From assembly GCA_903837525.1 (NCBI GenBank), contig CAILUU010000026.1:1-64000 (forward strand): a stretch of 64,000 bases of DNA, written 5' to 3'. Shown piece by piece: positions 28,101 through 36,044 of the stretch. The notes below the pieces were generated by a model that saw only the letters and a list, made by a program, of their open reading frames with translations, was not told the origin of the DNA and made no database searches. This DNA comes from an uncultured Bacteroidota bacterium. Lineage in GTDB: Bacteria > Bacteroidota > Bacteroidia > Chitinophagales > Chitinophagaceae. Position 1 is the first letter of the stretch. Each line of letters opens with the position of its first letter. The position numbers and the translations under genes are program-made.

Positions 28101-28802
28101 GAATCAATTGGTGGAACAGATTTTAAATGGGAATTTGGCGATACACAAACAAGTACAGATGGCAGCCCAACGGTTACGCACAACTACCCAAATGCTGGCA
28201 CTTATAATGTACGCTTAATTGCTAATGATGCCAATACCTGTAATAAAAGTGACACCTCTATTTTTCAGCTAATAACTGTGGTAGATAAGCCTATAGCAAG
28301 ATTTGATTGGGGTGTGCAACCTCCACAAGCAAATACTCGAACCTTCTTTACTAATTTATCTACGGGTGCAACTACATATTTATGGAATTTTGGCGATGGA
28401 GAAAACTCTACAGACATAAATCCAATACATCAATATAATGCAACAGGTAATTATGATGTAGAACTAATAGCGTATAATAGTTCAGGATGTACAGATACTT
28501 TTCCCCTTACCGTCTCTGCCTTAATAAATCCTTTGTTGGATGTGCCCAATGCTTTTACACCGGGGAAATTTGGCACAAACAGTATTGTTAAAGTTGCAGG
28601 CTTTGGTATTGCAAAAATGAGTTGGAAAATTTATAATAGATGGGGCCAAATTGTTTTTGAAACTGCAGATAGAAAGCAAGGATGGGATGGAACATTTAAA
28701 GGGGCATTGCAAGCAGCAGACGTTTATGTATATACGTTAGATGTAGAGTTTAGCGATGGAAAAAAATTACGAAAAACAGGCGATATTAATTTGTTAAGAT
28801 AG
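25155..28802 (+). CDS. Large secreted PKD-domain protein with CHU_C (gliding motility-associated) C-terminal domain
   Basis: A 1215-residue cell-surface protein exported by the type IX system. Order of parts: signal peptide (KILLSTFALVLVNSLFAQ) followed by LEFIENKGQWNSKIKFRSDFPTGSFYL, the usual opening of DUF7948/SBBP beta-propeller proteins; a propeller with GGSFDEQPHSM, GGSGNDACFV and GTSGTDLVYG repeats to about residue 780; four PKD-like domains marked by YVWNFGDGSP, FLWNFGDGTP, FKWEFGDTQ and YLWNFGDGEN; and a C-terminal type B sorting domain (VPNAFTPGKFGTNS, WKIYNRWGQIVFET, QGWDGTFKG, DVYVYTLD). It starts with TTG. The porP/sprF gene follows 12 bases later, the usual type B cargo-PorP pairing. 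Likely role: adhesion or surface binding. Confidence 0.9.
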   Translation: MIKKDTFTKILLSTFALVLVNSLFAQLEFIENKGQWNSKIKFRSDFPTGSFYLEKNSFTVDLHNLSDLLSISDFHHGLPIGSTTPINASKNSIPLPQNLPSVTVRSHAYTVTFLGGNTNTIIPDKSTPTANNYIIGSDKSKWASNCKIYQAVLYKNVYPNIDVRYYVENDKLKYDFIIKPGGNPNVIAMRYDGVNSLEVKNNELLIGTTINTVKELYPYTYQFINGKKEIIDCKYVVKDNVVTFKVKNYSSNQTLIIDPTLIFASYTGSAASNWGFTATPGPGGTFYAGGISFGTGYPVSVGAYQTTYGGGGTTDPNGGYDMAFFKFSADGALRLFATYVGGSFDEQPHSMICDAAGNLIFAGRSNSNNYPGTLPRTGRSDYDIVVSKLSANGASLLGSISLGGTNDDGMNIRGKYFNPTGDDDTRRNYGDDARSEVILDADGNIVVASCTQSLNFPVSVGAFQTTFGGGVAGVMKLPQDGVILKFNSTLTTTLFSSFFGGSGNDACFVVAQDPLTRNYYIGGATTSTNLPGDKSNTINSTYQGGATDGFVTQINNTGSAILKTCYFGTSGTDLVYGVQFDRLGFPYIMGTTTGDWPIIAAPFNNPGSKQFIGKLQPNLSAYIYSTIFGRSSSLPNLSPTAFLVDRCENVYVSGWGGGINVSRGYSSSGTINMPEVSPLPGIPAEDESDFYFFVLEKNAATQLFGSHFGHNAGTIGDHVDGGTSRFDANGIIYQAVCGCRDGGGPFPTTGNAWRPNNGSTSCNQAVIKVEMNFTGIAASIQSTINGVADTSACRPVIITFTDSIAKGQSYVWNFGDGSPTQTTLTPINFVTHPYNTVGTFRASVISIDPTKCNIADTAYITVRVGNNQVQPSFRYTKVGSCNSLEFEFENTSTATDATKYTGQTFLWNFGDGTPTIRSNFTPNIRHTFPSAGPYTIRLLVDDTSFCNAPIFKDSLIRVSANVRAQFTTPAVGCRPYNAVLKNESIGGTDFKWEFGDTQTSTDGSPTVTHNYPNAGTYNVRLIANDANTCNKSDTSIFQLITVVDKPIARFDWGVQPPQANTRTFFTNLSTGATTYLWNFGDGENSTDINPIHQYNATGNYDVELIAYNSSGCTDTFPLTVSALINPLLDVPNAFTPGKFGTNSIVKVAGFGIAKMSWKIYNRWGQIVFETADRKQGWDGTFKGALQAADVYVYTLDVEFSDGKKLRKTGDINLLR

Positions 28803-28814
28803 AAAGTTGAAATA

Positions 28815-29837
28815 ATGAGTAGTAAAATAAAGATACAATTAGTGGTAATATTTTTTTTAGGAATTTCATCAATTTCTAAAGGACAAGATTTGCATTTTTC
28901 TCAATTTTATAATTCTCCACTTACTATAAACCCTGCTAATACAGGGTTTATCCCCGATGCAGACTATAGGATAGGCGTAAATTATAGAAACCAGTTTAGT
29001 AATATTATGTCGGCGCCCTACAAAACAATGAGTGCCTTTGGCGATGCACAGTTATTTAGAGACAAATTAGAAAACGGTTGGCTAGGAGTTGGTGGCGTAA
29101 TATTGAGTGATGTTGCTGGTAGTGGAAGTTTACGTAGCACAAAAGTATATGGTTCTATAGCCTATCATCAAATGTTGGGTAATAGTAGTTTATTAAGTGC
29201 AGGGTTTAATGTTGGTTGGGCAAGTAAACGTATTGATGTTTCTAAACTTACTTTTCCAGATCAATTTGATGGTAAATTTTTTGATAATTCAATTCCATCA
29301 TCGGTTGTATTTTCAAATACCAGTTTAGTTTATATAGATGTTCAAGCAGGATTGAATTATGCATACTTTCCTCAAGAAAATGTATACATAAATGCAGGCT
29401 ATTCCATTCACCATGTAAATAGGCCTAAAGAAACTTTTTTTAATGATTTAAGTAACAACGGACGAATACCAATGCGACATATTGGTTTTGTAAATGCAAT
29501 TTTAAAAGTGGCCGATAGAGTAATTATTAATCCTACTATTTATTATACCAATCAAGCAAAAGCAAGTAGCCTTGTATTGGGCTTAAATGCAAATTATAAC
29601 TTGAGCGAATTTGGCGAAAAGCAGCTAATAGCCGGTATTTACTATAGATATAAAGATGCAGCCATACCAGTGGTTGGTTTAGAAACAAATAATCTTCGTT
29701 TTACATTTAGTTACGATGTTACTTTATCCTCGTTGCGAAATTTTAATAACTACCGTGGTGCAAGCGAAATTAGTATAATTAAAAAAGGATTTTATCCAAG
29801 TAATTTGGATAGGGCTTCTCTTTGTCCTAAGTTTTAG
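28815..29837 (+). CDS. PorP/SprF family type IX secretion outer-membrane protein
   Basis: A 340-residue outer-membrane beta barrel of the PorP/SprF family. These proteins are usually encoded beside a CHU_C cargo and are needed for its secretion or surface attachment. Signal peptide KIQLVVIFFLGISSISKGQ is followed by the family hallmark LHFSQFYNSPLTINPANTGF and YRIGVNYRNQFSNIMSAPYKTMSAFGDAQL. The rest alternates as barrel strands, ending FSYDVTLSSLRNFNNYRGASEISI. The end LCPKF contains the common Cys-Pro of this family. It forms a two-gene operon with the 1215-residue protein. Its stop codon lies inside the start of an 85-bp dispersed repeat. Confidence 0.92.
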   Translation: MSSKIKIQLVVIFFLGISSISKGQDLHFSQFYNSPLTINPANTGFIPDADYRIGVNYRNQFSNIMSAPYKTMSAFGDAQLFRDKLENGWLGVGGVILSDVAGSGSLRSTKVYGSIAYHQMLGNSSLLSAGFNVGWASKRIDVSKLTFPDQFDGKFFDNSIPSSVVFSNTSLVYIDVQAGLNYAYFPQENVYINAGYSIHHVNRPKETFFNDLSNNGRIPMRHIGFVNAILKVADRVIINPTIYYTNQAKASSLVLGLNANYNLSEFGEKQLIAGIYYRYKDAAIPVVGLETNNLRFTFSYDVTLSSLRNFNNYRGASEISIIKKGFYPSNLDRASLCPKF

Positions 29838-29918
29838 TCCAACTGCTTCAAGTATAATGCCGATGTAGCTGCCGTTTAGGCTAATGCAATTGGACTATTA
29901 CGGATGTACAATCGGTAT
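29834..29918. repeat. 85-bp dispersed intergenic repeat, copy A
   Basis: Aligns without gaps to 43151-43235 with about 12 mismatches in 85 positions (TTAGTCCAACTG...ACAATCGGTAT). Copy A has an end-to-middle inverted pair TAGTCCAA/TTGGACTA and an internal GCC-GTTTA-GGC hairpin. It fills the whole gap between convergent porP and rfbD. No ORF. Confidence 0.75.
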
Positions 29919-29923
29919 AAAAA

Positions 29924-30799
29924 TTAGTTTGACATTACTTGCATGCATCTTTCCAAACTATCTCTCCAACTTGGAATGCTAATACAAAATTGGGTTTCTA
30001 ATTTTGTGGTATCTAAAACTGAATAACTCGGTCGCTTTGCTGGTGTTGGGTAGGTAAATGAAGGAATAGGGTTTACAATGCATTTACTTTCTATCGATTC
30101 TTTTATAGCACAAGCAAAATCATGCCAACTAATAGCATCGCCGGTATTCGAAAAATTATAAATACCTGCAAATTCATCTTGCCAACTATTAATAATTTCT
30201 AGTATGGTATTTGCTAAATCTCTAGCGTAGGTGGGTCTTCCAATTTGGTCACTTACTACATTTATACTTTCCTTTTCGTTCATTAAACGTACCATTGTTT
30301 TTACAAAATTGTTACCAAACGACGAGTATACCCAAGATGTTCTAATAACTAGGGTAAATGAATTGTTTTGTATTGCAGCCTCTTCTCCTTTTAATTTTGA
30401 TGCACCATACACACCCAAAGGATTTGTTTTTTGTTCTTCGGTAATAGGTGAAGTTGCCGTTCCGTCAAAAATATAATCTGTACTTATATGTATTAATTTG
30501 GTATGATACTTATAACAAAGTGTAGCTAAATTTGCAACGCTCTTTTCATTAATTAAATACGTAAGTTCAATTTCAGTTTCGGCTTTATCAACAGCAGTGT
30601 AGGCAGCACAGTTTATACAAAAATCAATTTTGTTTTGGTCAAAAAAACATTCAAGGGCTATAAAATCATTAATAGGTAAATCTTGTTTGCTCACAAAAAT
30701 AAACGTAAAATCATCTTCGTATAAAGGGGCTATAGCGCCAAACTCTTTTCCTAATTGTCCATTAGCTCCTGTAATTAAAATTGTTTTTTTATTTTCCAT
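29924..30799 (-). CDS. rfbD: dTDP-4-dehydrorhamnose reductase
   Basis: Last step of dTDP-L-rhamnose synthesis: NAD(P)H reduction of dTDP-4-keto-L-rhamnose. Short-chain dehydrogenase fold with ITGANGQLGKEF (nucleotide loop), NCAAYTAVDKAE, ISTDYIFDG (Ser/Thr-Tyr region) and YGASKLKGE holding the catalytic Tyr-x-x-x-Lys. RTSWVYSSFGNNFVKTM and VSDQIGRPTYARDLA follow. The 291 residues match the family. It is last in the seven-gene minus-strand sugar cluster and starts 2 bases after the rfbC stop. The upstream enzymes RfbA and RfbB are not in the window. Confidence 0.93.
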   Translation of the reverse strand: MENKKTILITGANGQLGKEFGAIAPLYEDDFTFIFVSKQDLPINDFIALECFFDQNKIDFCINCAAYTAVDKAETEIELTYLINEKSVANLATLCYKYHTKLIHISTDYIFDGTATSPITEEQKTNPLGVYGASKLKGEEAAIQNNSFTLVIRTSWVYSSFGNNFVKTMVRLMNEKESINVVSDQIGRPTYARDLANTILEIINSWQDEFAGIYNFSNTGDAISWHDFACAIKESIESKCIVNPIPSFTYPTPAKRPSYSVLDTTKLETQFCISIPSWRDSLERCMQVMSN

Positions 30800-30801
30800 T
30801 T

Positions 30802-31362
30802 TTATGGGTTGTACATAAAATTAGTTACGCAATCTTCAAATGTAGGAAGTATCAAATCTTTTTCTGAAACAATAACTTTTTCTAAGGGTATTTGCCAATC
30901 AATATTTAAAGTAGCATCATTATATAAAATTCCACCCTCGCTTTGTTTGGTATAAAAATTATCGCATTTGTATAGTACCTCTGCTGTTTGGGATAAAACT
31001 GAATAGCCATGTGCAAAGCCTTGCGGCACTAATAATTGTTTTTTATTTTCGGCACTTAATTCAATGGTGAATACATTGCCAAAAGTGGGGGAGCCTTTGC
31101 GAATATCAACTACCACATCTAAAATAGTACCACTTAATACTCGTACTAACTTTGTTTGTGCATAAGGGTTAAGTTGGTAATGTAGGCCACGTAATACACC
31201 ATAACTACTTTTTGCTTGATTGTCTTGAGCAAATTTAAAGGTAACACCTTCTTTTAAGAATGTTTGTTCGTTATAACCTTCAAAGAAATAGCCTCTACTA
31301 TCTTCAAATACAGTAGGCTCGTAAACTAATAAATTGGGTATGTACGTTTTTATAAATGCCAT
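30802..31362 (-). CDS. rfbC: dTDP-4-dehydrorhamnose 3,5-epimerase
   Basis: Cupin-type double epimerase converting dTDP-4-keto-6-deoxyglucose to the L-rhamno form. Visible: FEDSRGYFFEGYNEQTF, FAQDNQAKSSYGVLRGLHYQ with the catalytic His, VVDIRKGSPTFG, PQGFAHGYSVLS and LYKCDNFYTKQSEGGILYND. The length of 186 is usual. Two bases separate its stop from rfbD and two from the epimerase upstream, so it is tightly coupled within the operon. Confidence 0.95.
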   Translation of the reverse strand: MAFIKTYIPNLLVYEPTVFEDSRGYFFEGYNEQTFLKEGVTFKFAQDNQAKSSYGVLRGLHYQLNPYAQTKLVRVLSGTILDVVVDIRKGSPTFGNVFTIELSAENKKQLLVPQGFAHGYSVLSQTAEVLYKCDNFYTKQSEGGILYNDATLNIDWQIPLEKVIVSEKDLILPTFEDCVTNFMYNP

Positions 31363-31364
31363 TA

Positions 31365-32348
31365 TTAACTATATAAATTTTTAAAATACTTAATAGTTTC
31401 AATTAAACCGTCTTCAAATTTTTTAGTAGGTTTATAGCCTAATAAGTCTTTTGCTAACGAGATATCTGCTAACGAATCTCTAATATCACCTGCTCTTGGT
31501 TCTCTGTAGGTTGCGGCAAAATCACTTTTTAATTGTTGCTGACAAATTTTATATAATTGGTTAACGGTAAATCGTTCTCCAATAGCAACATTATATGTTT
31601 TACCAAAGGCTGCTGTATTAGTAGTAAGCATTCCTCTTACATTTATTTGTACCGCATTTTCTACAAAAGTAAAATCTCTCGTTTGCTCACCATCTCCATT
31701 TATATAAACAGGTGTTTTATTTATTATCCCTTTTACAAACAATGGAATAACTGCAGCATATGGTCCGTCAGGGTCTTGTCTTGGTCCAAAAATATTAAAG
31801 TATCTAAAACCCATTATTTTTAAACCATAAGCTTCAGAAAAAACTTTTGCATACAATTCGTTCGTACTTTTTGTAACGGCGTAAGGTGATAATGCATTAC
31901 CAATTTTATCTTCTTGTTTTGGTAACGTTTGTTCATCGCCATATACAGATGAAGACGAAGCGTACACCACTTGTTTTACTCCTTTATCAACGGCAGCTTT
32001 AAAAATATTTACGGTACCCGAAATATTTACTTCGCTAAAATACACAGGCTCTTTCATACTTCGTGGTACACTGCCTAATGCAGCTTGATGGCTAATAAAA
32101 TCTATTCCTTCACAAGCTTGCAAACAAGTTTCAGTATTGCGTATATCGGCTTCAATAAATTCAAACGCTGGGTATTGTTTTAATATAGATAAATTGCTTT
32201 CGAAACCATTTACTAAATTATCTAAAACTCTAACTTTTTTTGCCCCACTCTTTAAAAGATACTCAGCAATATGCCCACCAATAAAACCTGCCCCACCAGT
32301 TACTAAAAACCTGCTATTACTTAAATCCTGTATATGAAAATTATCCAT
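31365..32348 (-). CDS. NAD-dependent epimerase, WbpP/TviC type (UDP-GlcNAc/GlcNAcA 4-epimerase)
   Basis: Extended short-chain dehydrogenase of 327 residues: VTGGAGFIGGHIAEYLL, SHQAALGSVPRSMKEP (the GSVPRS loop is typical of WbpP/TviC enzymes acting on N-acetylated sugars), YASSSSVYGD, SPYAVTKSTNELYA (catalytic Tyr/Lys) and FRYFNIFGPRQDP. Placed beside a TviB/WbpO-type dehydrogenase, it probably helps make UDP-N-acetyl-galactosaminuronic acid or UDP-GalNAc for a surface polysaccharide. A UDP-glucuronate 4-epimerase role is a less likely alternative. It begins 24 bases after the dehydrogenase stop. Confidence 0.87.
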   Translation of the reverse strand: MDNFHIQDLSNSRFLVTGGAGFIGGHIAEYLLKSGAKKVRVLDNLVNGFESNLSILKQYPAFEFIEADIRNTETCLQACEGIDFISHQAALGSVPRSMKEPVYFSEVNISGTVNIFKAAVDKGVKQVVYASSSSVYGDEQTLPKQEDKIGNALSPYAVTKSTNELYAKVFSEAYGLKIMGFRYFNIFGPRQDPDGPYAAVIPLFVKGIINKTPVYINGDGEQTRDFTFVENAVQINVRGMLTTNTAAFGKTYNVAIGERFTVNQLYKICQQQLKSDFAATYREPRAGDIRDSLADISLAKDLLGYKPTKKFEDGLIETIKYFKNLYS

Positions 32349-32372
32349 TATTAATTATTCAATTATTCATTA

Positions 32373-33659
32373 TTAAAGGCTCCAATATTTTCTACTGCTA
32401 ATTTTATTTCTATAAATGCCTTTTAAATCAGCAACCAATGCATGCTCCTTTGTGATAGAAACAAAATAAGTGTCATCTAACACTTTATAATCGTTGTGCG
32501 GTAAAGTAATAATAACTGCATCGTAATTATTTCCAATAGTTGCTAATTCAAAACCATATTCACGTTTTAATTCGGCACTTTCGGCGTAGGGGTCTGCAAT
32601 ATCTACATTCAACGAAAAAGATTTTAATTCTTTTACTACATCTGCAACTTTACTATTGCGAATGTCGCTTACGTTTTCTTTAAACGTAGCACCCATTATC
32701 AACACTTTAGCATCTTTTACATTTCCGTTATTTTGAATAATATGTTGCAATATCTTTTTTGCAACATAGCCAGCCATTCCGTCGTTAATATTTCGCCCTG
32801 CTAATATTATTTGGCTATCATATCCTAATTGATTCGATTTGTAGGTAAGATAATAAGGGTCAACACCAATACAATGCCCACCAACTAAACCGGGTTGAAA
32901 TTTTAAAAAATTCCATTTTGTTCCGGCGGCTTCTAACACTTCAAATGTGTTAATATTCATTTTATCAAAAATGATAGACAATTCATTCATTAAAGCAATA
33001 TTCAAATCTCGTTGAGTATTTTCTATAATTTTTGCAGCTTCTGCTACTTTTATACTAGATGCTTTATGAACACCTGCTGTTACCACAAGTTCATAAACTT
33101 TTGCAATTTCATCTAAACTTTCTGTATCGCAACCGCTTACTACTTTTACAATTTTTGCAAGTGTATGTTCTTTATCTCCTGGGTTAATTCTTTCAGGAGA
33201 ATAGCCTAATTTAAAATCGATTCTATTTTTTAAACCACTTAATTTTTCAATAATGGGCAAACAATCTTCCTCTGTACAACCAGGATAAACCGTACTTTCA
33301 AACACCACATAATCTCCTTTTTTAATTACTTTACCTATTGTTTCACTAGCCTTTTGTATAGGAACTAAATCTGGTACATTATGTTCATCAACAGGAGTAG
33401 GTACTGCTACAATAAAAAAATTAGCTAGTTTTAATACGTCTAATTCATCGGTAAATTCTATGGCACAACCATCAAATGCGCTGCTTTCTAATTCTTGGCT
33501 TGGGTCTATTTTATTACGCATCATATTTATCCGTTTTGCGTTAATATCAAAACCAATAACGTTAATTTTTTTTGCAAATTCAAGGGCAATAGGTAAACCC
33601 ACATACCCTAATCCTATTACGGCTAATTTTTTTTCTTTAATTATAAGCGATTGATACAT
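32373..33659 (-). CDS. Nucleotide sugar dehydrogenase, TviB/WbpO type
   Basis: Four-electron oxidation of a UDP-N-acetylhexosamine to the uronic acid. Three UDPGDH domains: N-terminal AVIGLGYVGLPIALEFA, VAVPTPVDEHNVPDL, ESTVYPGCTEEDC and GYSPERINPGD; the central IKVAEAAKIIENTQRDLNIALMNEL helix; and the catalytic Cys in GLVGGHCIGVDPYYL. The C-terminal UDP-binding part has MGATFKENVSDIRNSK. GYSPERINPGD and the YYLTYKS segment are typical of the TviB/WbpO branch rather than UDP-glucose dehydrogenase, which is separately present at 34712-36043. It sits mid-operon, followed by the matching epimerase. Confidence 0.9.
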   Translation of the reverse strand: MYQSLIIKEKKLAVIGLGYVGLPIALEFAKKINVIGFDINAKRINMMRNKIDPSQELESSAFDGCAIEFTDELDVLKLANFFIVAVPTPVDEHNVPDLVPIQKASETIGKVIKKGDYVVFESTVYPGCTEEDCLPIIEKLSGLKNRIDFKLGYSPERINPGDKEHTLAKIVKVVSGCDTESLDEIAKVYELVVTAGVHKASSIKVAEAAKIIENTQRDLNIALMNELSIIFDKMNINTFEVLEAAGTKWNFLKFQPGLVGGHCIGVDPYYLTYKSNQLGYDSQIILAGRNINDGMAGYVAKKILQHIIQNNGNVKDAKVLIMGATFKENVSDIRNSKVADVVKELKSFSLNVDIADPYAESAELKREYGFELATIGNNYDAVIITLPHNDYKVLDDTYFVSITKEHALVADLKGIYRNKISSRKYWSL

Positions 33660-33694
33660 GCTGGTTGTTAAAAATTATTAATGGGTACTTAAAA

Positions 33695-34675
33695 TTATTT
33701 TTTACTTTCAAATTCTTTAGGCAGTTTATATAATTCTTCTTTGGATAAGTTTTTAAAATAGTCGTAAGTAATTTTTAAACCTGTGGTTCTATTCACTTTT
33801 GGCTGCCAGTTTAATAATTCTTTTGCTTTACTAATATCTGGTTGCCGTTGTTTTGGATCATCTTTTGGTAATTCTTTATAAATAATCTTTTGGGTTGTAC
33901 CTGTTAGTTTAATAATTTCTTCTGCAAAATCTTTTAAACTAATTTCATCTGGGTTGCCAATATTTACTGGCTCTGAATAGTTGCTCATTAAAAGTTTGTA
34001 AATACCTTCAACTAAATCCTCTACATAACAAAAACTTCTGGTTTGGCTACCATCCCCAAACACTGTTAAATCTTCGCCACGTAAAGCCTGCCCAATAAAT
34101 GCTGGTAAAGCTCTGCCATCATTCAACCGCATGCGTGGGCCATAGGTATTAAATATTCTAACAATCCTGGTTTCTACATTATGAAAGGTGTGGTAGGCCA
34201 TGGTAATAGCTTCTTGAAAACGCTTTGCTTCATCGTACACACCTCTTGGCCCAACTGGGTTTACATTACCCCAATACTCTTCAGTTTGAGGATGAACTAA
34301 TGGGTCTCCATAAACTTCACTAGTACTTGCAACTAATATTCTTGCTTTTTTGGCAAGTGCTAAGCCCAAACAATTATGTGTACCTAATGATCCTACTTTT
34401 AAGGTTTGTATTGGAATTTTTAAATAATCAATTGGGCTAGCGGGTGATGCAAAATGTAAAATATAATCTAACTCTCCAGATACATAAATATATTTAGAAA
34501 CATCATGATGATAAAACGAAAAATTTGGCAAAGGTAATAAATGCTCAATGTTTTTCATATCACCCGTAATTAGATTATCCATACCAATTACATCAAAATC
34601 CTCTTTGACAAACCTATCGCAAAGATGACTACCTAAAAAACCTGCTGCACCTGTTATTAATACTTTTTTTGCCAC
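33695..34675 (-). CDS. UDP-glucuronate decarboxylase (UDP-xylose synthase)
   Basis: Converts UDP-glucuronate to UDP-xylose with a bound NAD. Visible: [45 protein letters not shown] (the ASPASP and LKVGS motifs are characteristic of UXS), [23 protein letters not shown] (catalytic Tyr/Lys), [10 protein letters not shown] and [18 protein letters not shown]. It lies directly downstream of UDP-glucose dehydrogenase, which supplies its substrate, so the pair forms a complete UDP-glucose to UDP-xylose step. The usual membrane-anchoring N-terminal extension of eukaryotic forms is absent; the enzyme is cytosolic. Confidence 0.93.
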   Translation of the reverse strand: MAKKVLITGAAGFLGSHLCDRFVKEDFDVIGMDNLITGDMKNIEHLLPLPNFSFYHHDVSKYIYVSGELDYILHFASPASPIDYLKIPIQTLKVGSLGTHNCLGLALAKKARILVASTSEVYGDPLVHPQTEEYWGNVNPVGPRGVYDEAKRFQEAITMAYHTFHNVETRIVRIFNTYGPRMRLNDGRALPAFIGQALRGEDLTVFGDGSQTRSFCYVEDLVEGIYKLLMSNYSEPVNIGNPDEISLKDFAEEIIKLTGTTQKIIYKELPKDDPKQRQPDISKAKELLNWQPKVNRTTGLKITYDYFKNLSKEELYKLPKEFESKK

Positions 34676-34711
34676 TATTATTTTTTTATTATATAAACTA
34701 GTTCCTACACT

Positions 34712-36043
34712 TTATTTACGCTTAATTACCTTTCTTCCAACACTTTCGTAATGATACCCCATTTCTTCCATTTGAGTTAAATCAAAAACATTTCTGCCAT
34801 CAAAAATTATTTTAGTTTTTAATAGTGAATTTATTTTATCAAAATCGGGAGTTCTAAAAACACTCCATTCAGTTGCAATAATTAATGCGTCAGCATTTTG
34901 TAATGCATCATACTGATTTTCGGAAAATGTTACTTTTTTGCCCTGCTCCGTTTCTTTTAAATTATTCATTGCTTCAGGGTCAAATGCAGTAATTGAAGCT
35001 CCTGCAGCAATTAAAGCATCTATCAAATACAAAGCAGGTGCTTCTCTAATATCATCCGTATTTGGTTTAAAAGCCAAGCCCCATAAGGCAAAATGTTTGC
35101 CGGTTAAATCGCCTTTAAAATATTTATTTATTTTAGGAAGAAGATGTAATCTTTGTATTTCATTTACATCCATCACTGCATCCAATAATTTAAACGTATA
35201 ATTTACTTCGGTAGATGATTTTGCTAACGCTTGTACATCTTTTGGAAAACAGCTGCCTCCATAGCCAATGCCCGGGAATAAAAAACGTTTTCCAATACGT
35301 TCATCACTTCCAATTCCTTTTCTTACCATATCAACATCGGCACCTAACAATTCACACAAGATTGCAATCTCATTCATGAACGTTATTTTGGTTGCTAAAA
35401 AAGAATTTGCAGCATACTTAGTTAGTTCAGCACTTTTTTCATCCATAAATATTATTGGGTTGCCTTGGCGTACAAATGGTGCATACAAATCGTTCATTAT
35501 TTTTTTTGCTCTGTCATTGCTTGTACCAATTACAACTCTATCAGGTTTCATAAAATCATCTACGGCTACACCTTCACGCAAGAACTCTGGGTTACTTACT
35601 ACACTAAAAGAATTTTCATTACCTCCATTAGCTAAAATTGCAGCTTTAACTTTATCTGCAGTGCCAACAGGTACTGTACTTTTATCAATAATTACTTTAA
35701 AATCATCTTTACGTACTAGGCTGCCTAAATTGTTGGCAACACCCAAAATATATTTTAAATCGGCACTACCATCTTCCCCTGGAGGTGTTGGTAATGCTAA
35801 AAATATAATTTGTGCATCTTTTATTCCATCTTCTAACGAAGTTGTAAACGTTAGTCTGCCTTCTTTTTGGTTACGTAAAAATAATTTTTCTAACCCGGGT
35901 TCGTAAATGGTGATTTGTCCATTATTTAATTTGTCTATTATTGCAGTATTAATATCTACACAAGTAACCTTGTTACCTGTTTCTGCAAAACAAGTGCCTG
36001 TTACCAATCCTACATATCCCGTTCCTACAACTGCAATCTTCAT
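34712..36043 (-). CDS. ugd: UDP-glucose 6-dehydrogenase
   Basis: Oxidises UDP-glucose to UDP-glucuronate with two NAD. Visible: VVGTGYVGLVTGTCFAETGN, FLALPTPPGEDGSADL, DKSTVPVGTADKV, VSNPEFLREGVAVDDFMKPDRVVIG, AELTKYAANSFLATKITFMNE and the catalytic Cys in GIGYGGSCFPKDVQAL. The C-terminal part has LWGLAFKPNTDDIREAPA. The length of 443 is normal. Its ATG follows the DegT stop by one base, and the UDP-glucuronate decarboxylase follows it, so flux toward UDP-xylose is likely. Confidence 0.95.
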   Translation of the reverse strand: MKIAVVGTGYVGLVTGTCFAETGNKVTCVDINTAIIDKLNNGQITIYEPGLEKLFLRNQKEGRLTFTTSLEDGIKDAQIIFLALPTPPGEDGSADLKYILGVANNLGSLVRKDDFKVIIDKSTVPVGTADKVKAAILANGGNENSFSVVSNPEFLREGVAVDDFMKPDRVVIGTSNDRAKKIMNDLYAPFVRQGNPIIFMDEKSAELTKYAANSFLATKITFMNEIAILCELLGADVDMVRKGIGSDERIGKRFLFPGIGYGGSCFPKDVQALAKSSTEVNYTFKLLDAVMDVNEIQRLHLLPKINKYFKGDLTGKHFALWGLAFKPNTDDIREAPALYLIDALIAAGASITAFDPEAMNNLKETEQGKKVTFSENQYDALQNADALIIATEWSVFRTPDFDKINSLLKTKIIFDGRNVFDLTQMEEMGYHYESVGRKVIKRK

Positions 36044-36044
36044 A

